Source of the DNA: JBLHGN01 sp047616325
Lineage (GTDB): Bacteria > Pseudomonadota > Gammaproteobacteria > Pseudomonadales > Cellvibrionaceae
Assembly: GCA_047616325.1 (NCBI GenBank)
Contig: JBLHGN010000133.1
Location: 1-9,596, forward strand
Reading direction: 5' to 3'
DNA length: 9,596 nt
Positions 1 to 6,303 of this stretch are shown here, piece after piece. Within the stretch, counting starts at the first letter, position 1. Each line of letters begins with the position of its first letter. Position numbers and translations under genes: made by a program. The notes under the pieces are model-generated. The model was given only the letters and a program-made list of their open reading frames with translations, searched no databases and was not told where the DNA came from.

Positions 1-42
1 GGTCTGGTATCGTTCTATTTCGGTCAACTGTGTATAGTTCAT
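1..42 (-). CDS. IS30-family transposase, N-terminal fragment (cut by window edge)
   Basis: Only the first 14 codons are inside the window, read leftward from an ATG at 42-40. They give MNYTQLTEIERYQT, which matches the very conserved start of IS30-family transposases (the MNYTQLT..ERYQI type). A strong ribosome binding site, AAGGAA on the minus strand (50-55), lies 7 bases before the ATG and fixes the start. The rest, including the helix-turn-helix and DDE catalytic core, lies outside the window, so intactness cannot be judged. The protein would catalyse cut-and-paste or circle-forming transposition of its own element. Identification rests on a short but distinctive motif. Confidence 0.8.
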   Translation of the reverse strand, partial: MNYTQLTEIERYQT

Positions 43-125
43 TAGCAATTTCCTTTGGCGAGAAAGTGGCGTGGAGTATACCAGTTGGCCACTTCCAAAA
101 AATTGCACTTACGAGTTGAATTCAG
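1..125 (-). mobile_element. End of an IS30-family insertion sequence
   Basis: The transposase start at 42 is preceded, in its reading direction, by about 80 non-coding bases ending near a stretch that reads CAACTCGTAAGTGCAATTTT on the minus strand (about 98-117). This style (CAACT..TAAGTGCAA near the tip) is what I know from IS30-family terminal inverted repeats. The other end is outside the window, so the tip cannot be fixed by pairing the repeats; 125 is an estimate, uncertain by about 10 bases. Confidence 0.6.
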
Positions 126-221
126 GCTCAGAATACTCCCTATATATTGAGGTTAACATTATCGTGGAAAAATGATGAGTTGCTTCTGGTTTGTGTGGCA
201 AACTCTTTAAGCCTCCCCGTG

Positions 222-293
222 ATTAACATTAACATTAACATTAACATTAACATTAACATTAACATTAACATTAACATTAACATTAACATTAAC
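222..293. repeat. Hexanucleotide tandem repeat, 12 perfect copies of ATTAAC
   Basis: Positions 222-293 are exactly 72 bases, twelve uninterrupted copies of ATTAAC. A lone related GTTAACATT lies upstream at 152-160. The array sits in the leader or promoter region of the PHB-depolymerase-like gene, ending 13 bases before that gene's Shine-Dalgarno sequence. A hexamer cannot shift a reading frame, but changes in copy number would alter the spacing of promoter or leader elements by 6 bases each. No coding sequence overlaps it. Such perfect arrays usually arise by replication slippage and may vary between isolates. Confidence 0.97.
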
Positions 294-320
294 GTAAGCC
301 CTTGTTGAAGGATATTAAAG

Positions 321-1306
321 TTGAACTATCTGATGGTTTTTTTATTGTCAATAGCTGGCTGTAGTCATTCAGATAATAGTAACGCTAAATATCGTTATCT
401 TTTGCAACCTTTAAGCCTTTATAAAAAGATTATAACTGTCTCCGGTTTTTCTTCTGGCGGATATATGGCGCATCAGTATCATATCGCCTTTTCGGATCAG
501 GTTGTCGGAGCTGCAATGTTTGCTTCCGGTCCATATGGTTGTGCCGAAAATAGCTTAAATACGGCTTTTGAAAATTGCCTTAATAGCCAGCACACGATGG
601 ATGTAAATAAGCTGGCGAAATCTTTGCGCGAAGCTGCCGAAAAGAGGAAAGTCTCCGCCATTAGTAACCTGCACAACGATAGAGCTTGGGTCTACCACGG
701 TGCAGATGATCCAACCGTTAGTCGCCAGGTAGCCTCTTCTTTATTTCATTTTTATCAGGCGCTTTCCGTTAGCCCTGATTTGGAATTTAACATTTCTTCG
801 GGCCACAGTTTTCCAACTGAAAACTTTGGCAGCAAATGTGAACTTACAAAAGCGCCGTATCTTAATAATTGTAATTTCGATGGGGCGGGAGCGGCGTTTA
901 TCCATCTCTATGAGAACCTAAAGCCGAAAACAGATGTGGCCGAAAAATATTGAGCTTTAAAAAAGCCGACTTTTTGCCAGAGGGGCAATCGAATACTTTG
1001 GCAGATACTGGTTATTTGTTTGCACCGAAGAAGTGCCTTGAAGGATTGCAGTGCGCGATACATATTGCCTTTCATGGCTGTTTGCAAAATGAAGAAAAAA
1101 TTGGCATGGATTTTATCGAAAGTTCTGGATATAACGAATGGGCAGAGGCGAATAATATTGTTATTGTGTATCCACAAACTACCGCGAGTTATTTTCCGAT
1201 AAACCCAAAAGGTTGTTGGGGTTGGTGGGGCTACACCGGTGCAGAATATCAATATAGAGGTGGGGCGCAACTTTCTCATATCAATAACATTGTAAAAACA
1301 ATATGA
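321..1306 (+). pseudogene. PHB-depolymerase-like secreted esterase (lipoprotein), split by a one-base frameshift
   Basis: Two adjacent frames (321-953 and the frame continuing through 950-1306) together make one protein of about 328 residues of the extracellular PHB depolymerase/esterase family. The start is TTG at 321, chosen because GAAGGA (307-312) lies 8 bases upstream; an ATG at 333 is an alternative. The N-terminus is a short lipoprotein signal with lipobox IAGC (Cys14). The first part carries GFSSGG (nucleophile Ser44), GADDPTV (Asp130) and SGHSFPT (His162), with spacing like the circularly permuted fungal PHB depolymerase triad. The second part carries AFHGC, which fits the oxyanion-hole region of that family, then YPQT and NPKGCWGWWGYT. 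The frame breaks at the A run 943-947: one added A would rejoin the frames as AEKILSFKK. Without repair the product has the triad but lacks the HGC part. It is either a true pseudogene or a sequencing error. Confidence 0.85.
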
Positions 1307-1320
1307 TGATCAGAGATCTC

Positions 1321-1493
1321 ACTGGCTAGCGCCCGTCCATAAATGGCTCGTCGCGAGGGGAGGTTAAAATGGACAGATTTTCACCACTAGATACAGGTGT
1401 TTTCTTATTGCAAACAACTACATCTAGTGGTGTGAAGAGGGCCGTTTAAATTGCACCCCAGTAGAGTCCCATTTATGGACGGGCACTAGCTAG
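1321..1493. mobile_element. MITE-like element with terminal inverted repeats
   Basis: The arms 1325-1346 and 1469-1490 are inverted repeats matching at 21 of 22 positions, with a perfect core GCCCGTCCATAAATGG. If the element proper is taken as about 1330-1484, it is flanked by near-identical 9-mers, actggctag (1321-1329) and actagctag (1485-1493), which could be a target-site duplication with one change. There is no ORF of note inside, so it would depend on a transposase elsewhere. It fills the gap between the broken esterase gene and the next gene, ending about 22-30 bases before that gene's ATG, so it may supply or disturb its promoter. I do not recognise the parent IS. A folded regulatory or REP-like repeat is the alternative. 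Confidence 0.6.
1382..1432. repeat. Inner inverted repeat nested in the MITE-like element
   Basis: CACCACTAGAT (1382-1392) and ATCTAGTGGTG (1422-1432) are perfect 11-bp inverted repeats with a 29-base spacer. They are centred close to the middle of the larger inverted repeat, so the whole element could fold into one long two-level hairpin. There is no T run directly after the stem, so this does not look like a simple intrinsic terminator. Confidence 0.8.
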
Positions 1494-1514
1494 TTTAACC
1501 AAAGACTCTTTTAT

Positions 1515-2432
1515 ATGCGTTATTGTTTGATTTTACTAGTGCTTATTTTGATGCAGAACGTGTCTGCCACTACCGTGATATGGGCAGATAATGCCCATTG
1601 GCCCCCTTGGTATTTTCAAGATGGCCCGCGCAAAGGTCAGGGAATATCGCAGCGCACCATTCAATATTTAATGGCGCAGCTTGAACCTTTAGGCTATCAA
1701 TCGAAGCTGGTGGAAATGACCACTCCGCGCATGCTGGAAATGATGAGGCCAGACGACAGCATTGTTTGCAGTTCCGACCTTAGACGCACCCCCGAACGCG
1801 AACAAGTGATGGTGTTTAGTGATCAGCCATCCATGTTTACGCTGGCGATTGGTGTTGTTCATTTGAGCGAGAAAGCGAACCAATTTGCCAAACACCTCGA
1901 TGTGAACGGAAAAATCCCGTTTGCAGCACTCATACGAGATACTCATTTACGTGCCGGGCTAGAGGAGAATCGTGCCTATATAAAAAACCATGCTCCTTTT
2001 GTTTCCACCGACCCTAACTATCATCTCACCCAAGATTCAACACACGTCTATTTCAGAAACAATAAAGATCCTGCCCGTGCATTTATCAAAATGATATTGT
2101 TGCATCGCATCGACTATACCTTAGTTGATCCCTATGAATTTAATGTTGTTATAGATGAGTTGAAGATGAATGAGGATGACGCAAAAAAAGTTCCTTCTTT
2201 TGACTTTATTCAAATCAGTGAAAACAAAGGATTTGATTTAAGCTTTATCGGTTGTTCGAAAAATGAGGCTGGCACTAAGTTTGTAGCAGAAATATCCCGC
2301 ATACTAAGAGCGAGTCAGTTCGATGCCAAGTATATGGACATTTTTACTCAAGATCTCCCGAGTGCGTCCAGTAAAGAAAGCTACCTTAAAAGCTATAAGA
2401 AATATTTTGCTTCGTTGTTTAATCAAGAGTGA
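1515..2432 (+). CDS. Periplasmic solute-binding-like protein (TIGR02285 type)
   Basis: A 305-residue protein starting at ATG 1515; no strong ribosome binding site is visible. It has a clear Sec signal peptide: short basic start, hydrophobic core LILLVLILM, likely cleavage after VSA (residue 18). The mature part begins VIWADNAHWPPWYF and contains DGPRKGQGI (36-44), typical of the TIGR02285-type proteins, distant relatives of the amino-acid-binding family SBP_bac_3. A middle segment with CSSDLRRTPEREQ and the late LVDPYEFN stretch also fit the two-lobed periplasmic binding fold. No ABC transporter permease or ATPase is adjacent, so it may be an orphan sensor-like or binding protein; its ligand is unknown. 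The frame is intact and the length normal. The MITE-like element immediately upstream may affect its transcription. Confidence 0.75.
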   Translation: MRYCLILLVLILMQNVSATTVIWADNAHWPPWYFQDGPRKGQGISQRTIQYLMAQLEPLGYQSKLVEMTTPRMLEMMRPDDSIVCSSDLRRTPEREQVMVFSDQPSMFTLAIGVVHLSEKANQFAKHLDVNGKIPFAALIRDTHLRAGLEENRAYIKNHAPFVSTDPNYHLTQDSTHVYFRNNKDPARAFIKMILLHRIDYTLVDPYEFNVVIDELKMNEDDAKKVPSFDFIQISENKGFDLSFIGCSKNEAGTKFVAEISRILRASQFDAKYMDIFTQDLPSASSKESYLKSYKKYFASLFNQE

Positions 2433-2556
2433 TATTAAAATATGGCTGGGGAGTCGCTATCCCCGTCAGATCAATCATTTTCCCTTTTTCGATGTAATTG
2501 CCAGGCTGGTCAAACGGTGAGCGACTATGTGCAAACGTGACCGTTATCCTGTCTCT

Positions 2557-4668
2557 TTATATCTGGTTGGAAGTCTTGCTTGCCAATTTTGAAATTGTAC
2601 GCTCTAGGTCGGAACGACGGATAATTGTGACGACTTCAAGTTGTCGATGTTCAGTATTTAAGCGAAATAATAAGCGATAGTGAATATTTAGTCGTATGCG
2701 GTAAAAGCTAGGTGCGGCTTTTAAGCGCTTTACTAGTTTCCATGCATCGGTTGATTGAGAAGCCAATTCTGATACGTCTTTCAGTGCTGCAATATGAAGA
2801 GGTGTGGGCAACTCTCTCATAGTATGTTGCGCCTGTTTGCTAAATATTGGAACTAGGGGGTGATTGACCGAATCAACTTCAGATATTCCTTCGCAAAACA
2901 ATGTATCTTCCCCTTCTTCGTTATCTTCCAGTTTCAACTCAGGCAATGGAGGCGAGGCCGTGACGTTCTTTTGCAGATGAGTTAACTGAGTTCGAAGCTT
3001 TCTGCGTTCTTCATTTCCTTGGCGAATAAGACTTTTTAGGTCTGATATTTTTGTACGTTGCTGTTGTTCTTCTGGTGACAAAATTGTGTTTTGTTTTGGT
3101 GGCGTCTGGCTTTCGATAACTGGCTTACTATTTTCGTTTAATTTTTGCTTGTGGCGTGAACCATCCACGACGAGTGGTGGTTTTGCTAATAGGCGTTCTT
3201 TTTTAGTCAGATCTTTTTCTAGTGTGTCAATTCTATCCTGGGCCGCTTTGTGCTTTGCTCGTAGTAGGGTAACCTCTTGATCAAGACCGGGATCGTTGGC
3301 CAATGATACGTCGCTATACCAGCTGTTCATCCAGCTGTCCAGCCAGGACTGTGCCGGGTCACCGGGCGATAGCAGTAGAATGTCGCGAGCAAGCTCTATC
3401 TCATCAACTAGTATTTCATTTTCAACACTTCCTGATTTGCTAATACACCCCCTTGCAAAATAAATACCCAACGCAGGAAAATACTTTAAGAGATTGTATG
3501 CAATATCGATAGCATCTTCGGGGTGGTCGTTACATAGGCTTTCCTTTGCTTGGGCATTCAGCTTAGACAATGTTGCGGCCGTTGGTGAGATTAGATCAAA
3601 TTTAGTTTGAATGAAATTTGGTAGGAAGGATCCTCGCTTTAACCGCTGTTCATTGGCGATCTCGATGGCGCCCTGTTCCAGTGCTGTTAAAATCAAATCT
3701 TCCCGGAGATCTTCTAAAGTTATCAAACTGTCGAGATCTGTACGTCGTTCCAATTCATCCAGGGCAATGGAGGCCTTCTCCCAGAGGTGAAACCCAATCA
3801 AATTGGTGGCGGCTGCAAAAAGGTAAGGTGAGGGCAGTGTCTCTGGATCATACGCCGCTAAAAGATGGGGGGCCAAATTGCGAAACTGAGGTAGGGTCAT
3901 TGTTTTTGCTGGATCTGTTTCCCATTGCTCTTCTTCGTCTTGTTCCGTGTGTTTGTTGATGCAACACTTTTTATATTTTTTACCACTGCCGCAGGGGCAG
4001 GGGTCATTGCGATGAATTTTGTCCGTCACTCGCCGTAGTGTTTTTCCGCTGACTATTTTTTTGGGTTCTTCCGCCGGTAAAAGATCTAAAATTGGCTCGT
4101 CAATTTGTTTGGTGAAAGGATCGGAATCGAGGGAAATAGAGTTTGCTAAGGCGATGGCCTCAAAAGCGATACTCTTGACATTTTCATTCTCAAGGTGGCG
4201 AGCGGCAAAGCCGAGTATAATTTTTGTGCTTAAGAGGAGATTTTGTCGAGCTAGAGTTCTAACGGCGCTAGAAATTCTCGGCTGTAGGTCATTGGTATTG
4301 GTGTAGGCTAAGTAGTGAAGTGCTACCGCTGTGCACTCTACAGATAAAGTGCGTGCTTCAATCAGGTCCAGCAAAGTTTTATCTATATCGCCACAGACGG
4401 AACGAAGAATTAAGGGAACATATTCAACGTGGTGTTCGATGACGGGAAGAAGTGACTTTAAATTTGCAGCATCTAAAGGAGTAGGAGTAAAGTTGGCGGC
4501 TAAAATTACTGCAATAGATGCGGCGTAATTTCCTTCAGTCATTAACGATTCAAGCAGCGACTGCAATTCTTCAGGTTCTCGGCCGCGCAGAGTTAAGACA
4601 AGCGTCTCTACGGCAGGTCGTGTCGTAACAGTCTTGTGGGCTATGTCGTGCAAACTTTTATCGGTCAT
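2557..4668 (-). CDS. SEC-C zinc-motif protein with coiled coils and a C-terminal RelE/ParE-like domain
   Basis: A 703-residue cytoplasmic protein with no signal peptide or membrane segment. The ATG at 4668 is preceded on the minus strand by AAGAAAG about 8 bases upstream. Visible layout: a helical, HEAT-like N-terminus (about 15-180); a canonical SEC-C motif at 219-236 (RNDPCPCGSGKKYKKCC, zinc ligands Cys224, Cys226, Cys235, Cys236), as at the C-terminus of SecA; a second helical region (about 255-450); charged coiled coils (about 464-495 and 532-568); and a C-terminal domain (about 603-695). The last contains WKLVKRLK, FYRIRLNIHYRLLFRL and VTIIRRSDLERTI, the strand pattern and conserved arginines of RelE/ParE-fold toxins (YRIR..YR..F...HR.D). 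SEC-C motifs bind zinc and are linked to SecB or ribosome contacts. It lies 125 bases downstream of the J-domain gene on the same strand. Precise function unknown; I infer a ribosome- or chaperone-related role. The SEC-C call is strong; the toxin-fold call is moderate. Confidence 0.8.
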   Translation of the reverse strand: MTDKSLHDIAHKTVTTRPAVETLVLTLRGREPEELQSLLESLMTEGNYAASIAVILAANFTPTPLDAANLKSLLPVIEHHVEYVPLILRSVCGDIDKTLLDLIEARTLSVECTAVALHYLAYTNTNDLQPRISSAVRTLARQNLLLSTKIILGFAARHLENENVKSIAFEAIALANSISLDSDPFTKQIDEPILDLLPAEEPKKIVSGKTLRRVTDKIHRNDPCPCGSGKKYKKCCINKHTEQDEEEQWETDPAKTMTLPQFRNLAPHLLAAYDPETLPSPYLFAAATNLIGFHLWEKASIALDELERRTDLDSLITLEDLREDLILTALEQGAIEIANEQRLKRGSFLPNFIQTKFDLISPTAATLSKLNAQAKESLCNDHPEDAIDIAYNLLKYFPALGIYFARGCISKSGSVENEILVDEIELARDILLLSPGDPAQSWLDSWMNSWYSDVSLANDPGLDQEVTLLRAKHKAAQDRIDTLEKDLTKKERLLAKPPLVVDGSRHKQKLNENSKPVIESQTPPKQNTILSPEEQQQRTKISDLKSLIRQGNEERRKLRTQLTHLQKNVTASPPLPELKLEDNEEGEDTLFCEGISEVDSVNHPLVPIFSKQAQHTMRELPTPLHIAALKDVSELASQSTDAWKLVKRLKAAPSFYRIRLNIHYRLLFRLNTEHRQLEVVTIIRRSDLERTISKLASKTSNQI

Positions 4669-4793
4669 TGCGATTCTTTCTTATATAAATTTCTTTTTTG
4701 ATACACCTTTAACTAGTATGCAGAATTTTTTTAAAATGCACATTGCAATAACGAGAGAGTTTTCGATCTGCTAAAAAATATTTAAATGTCCAT

Positions 4794-5948
4794 CTAGAAA
4801 GAAAAGAAATAATCATCTTCCATCATGCTGTTATAGCGCCTTTGTTCGAGGTAAAGTTTTAGCTTTTTTACACTTGTCGCATGATTGAGAAATTCTTGCG
4901 ATTCAGTCATACCTTCCTTAAGGCCCTTGATGTGTTTTTTGATTTTGGCTGCAATCTGCTTTTCCGTCTTGCCCTCAAAAAAATCCACTATGGCGGCGGT
5001 CTCATGACTTTGACACAAGATTTTTTCTCGTTCTGCGTCGAGCTTAGATATTTGTCGCTTTAGCAATTCGACAATGTTATCCATTTCGGTGCCTTCAATT
5101 TCAAGCGGTGCCTCACTAATAAATTCCCTATGCATCAAAAATATCGTGGCGATATCTTGGTTTTTTCTCGCCGAAAGCAATTTACTCATAAGGTGATGTT
5201 TTTCTTCCTTTTTAACATCGTCGGTTTCCAAGTCGGGGTGTAATTTTTTTGCAATACGACGAAACATGGTGTTGATAGAGGAAGATTTTAACAGGCGGTC
5301 AGTCTCATTGTTGTGCTTTTGAAAACCCTCTTCTTCGTGTTGAAAATCTTCCCACTCTTGATTTGAATAAAACGGCTTAAATAGGTCTTCGAAATCGCTT
5401 TCATCATCGTTTGTATTGCCATCTTCTTCCTGGTGTTCGTTGGTCTCAAATTCCGAAAAAAGGTCTTCCTGTCCCGAGTGGTCTTGGTGTTGTTTTTGAA
5501 AAAACTCTTCGGGCTCTTCGTCCTCGTCAAGCTGTAGGAGCTTGGTAAATTCCGCCGAGATTTCTATTTTTTTTGTCGGATCATAGTAAGGGTGCCTCAG
5601 CAAGATATCAACGTTTTCGCTAATCCAATCTACAAGAACACAGCGATCCCATCGACTTAAGGACTTTCGTGTAAAGAAATCCATCAATCTATAGGATTCA
5701 GCGAGCGTTTGGTCGTTAAAAGAGTTTTCAGCGGGTAGAACCTCCCTTTTGTAACGCTCTTTGAGCACGTCTATCTGCTCCTGGAAAGACTCATTGGCTT
5801 GGATCTTACTTTGTACAAGGTGCCAATATTTTTCGAAGTGGGCTAATGGGTCGGCATTTTTGCCCTTTTTCCGCTTTTTTAAGGGTGCTGATTTGATGCT
5901 GATAAGGTTCATAGGCGTATTGGATGATTTTGTTTGTAGGTGATGCAT
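4794..5948 (-). CDS. J-domain (DnaJ-like) co-chaperone with acidic linker
   Basis: A 384-residue soluble protein starting at ATG 5948 (GAG about 11 bases upstream; a second ATG at codon 13 lacks a better site). Order: a basic stretch KKRKKGK (24-30); a helical N-terminal region (about 36-120) with REVLPAE and FTRKSLSRWDRCVLVDWI, a pattern I associate with gammaproteobacterial J-domain proteins; a very acidic, Glu/Asp/Gln-rich linker (about 138-210); a J-domain (about 220-278) with MFRRIAKKLHPDLETD, where His237-Pro238-Asp239 is the DnaK-stimulating HPD motif; and a charged coiled-coil tail (about 288-372). It lacks the Gly/Phe-rich region, zinc fingers and substrate domains of true DnaJ, so it is a specialised J-protein that presumably recruits Hsp70 to a particular client. 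The SEC-C gene follows on the same strand, making the pair a probable operon. Client unknown. Confidence 0.8.
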   Translation of the reverse strand: MHHLQTKSSNTPMNLISIKSAPLKKRKKGKNADPLAHFEKYWHLVQSKIQANESFQEQIDVLKERYKREVLPAENSFNDQTLAESYRLMDFFTRKSLSRWDRCVLVDWISENVDILLRHPYYDPTKKIEISAEFTKLLQLDEDEEPEEFFQKQHQDHSGQEDLFSEFETNEHQEEDGNTNDDESDFEDLFKPFYSNQEWEDFQHEEEGFQKHNNETDRLLKSSSINTMFRRIAKKLHPDLETDDVKKEEKHHLMSKLLSARKNQDIATIFLMHREFISEAPLEIEGTEMDNIVELLKRQISKLDAEREKILCQSHETAAIVDFFEGKTEKQIAAKIKKHIKGLKEGMTESQEFLNHATSVKKLKLYLEQRRYNSMMEDDYFFSF

Positions 5949-6303
5949 CGCTATATTCTACTCGATGCTTATGGAAATCTGTATCTCCCTTCTTATGATT
6001 TATTCATTCAGGTTATTCAATGTCGGCCAAATTATCAAACGAGGCTGTCTTGATCGGATTGATAAAGGGTTGAACCAAGGTAGTTCGTTATAGATGAATT
6101 TAGACGAGAAGCGCTTGAGCTGTCAATATTCGTTTTTTGAGAAACGGCGGCGGGCAAAATGCCGTCAGCGATTTTTGCCGCATACCATCTAGGTATTTCA
6201 GTGTTCAGTATCCCTTTAAATGCTGCACTTTCTGGAATATTTAAACCATACTGTGCCCAGCCCATTATTCGTCTTATTAACACCTAATAAAAAAGAGCAC
6301 CCC
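5949..6303. other. Divergent intergenic region, 355 bases
   Basis: This gap lies between the divergently read J-domain gene and DUF819 gene, so promoters for both are expected here, though I cannot point to convincing -35/-10 pairs. An 82-codon minus-strand reading frame (6035-6283) is open but matches no family I know and has only a GTG start without a good ribosome binding site; I treat it as chance. The DUF819 ribosome binding site AAAAGAG is at 6291-6297. An imperfect GC-rich hairpin lies at 6150-6181. Confidence 0.6.
6150..6181. repeat. Imperfect inverted repeat (hairpin)
   Basis: GCGGGCAAAA (6150-6159) can pair with TTTTGCCGC (6173-6181) with one bulged G and a 13-base loop. No gene ends nearby on either strand, so a terminator role is unlikely. 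It could be a protein-binding site, a REP-like relic, or chance. Confidence 0.35.

Noticed and set aside
941..953. Programmed -1 ribosomal frameshift in the esterase gene
   Set aside because: AAAAATA permits slippage of one Lys codon, but the heptamer before it (C GAA AAA) is not a canonical X XXY YYZ site. No stimulatory stem or upstream Shine-Dalgarno was recognised, and this enzyme family does not use frameshifting.
2446..2466. GGGGA/TCCCC hairpin after the solute-binding-like gene as a terminator
   Set aside because: The stem is only five pairs and no T run follows directly, so it does not meet the usual form of an intrinsic terminator.
3618..3959. Plus-strand reading frames inside the SEC-C gene and other overlapping frames (e.g. 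908-1279 minus, 6510-6968 minus)
   Set aside because: They lie opposite or inside well-supported genes, show no family motifs, and look like reading-frame shadows.
2557..5948. Classical two-gene toxin-antitoxin operon
   Set aside because: Both proteins are far too large (384 and 703 residues), the upstream one is a J-domain protein rather than a DNA-binding antitoxin, and the toxin-like fold is a fused C-terminal domain.
6035..6283. 82-codon minus-strand reading frame upstream of the DUF819 gene
   Set aside because: It has a GTG start without a ribosome binding site, no recognisable motif, and lies in a divergent intergenic gap. It is likely chance, though a small hypothetical gene cannot be excluded.
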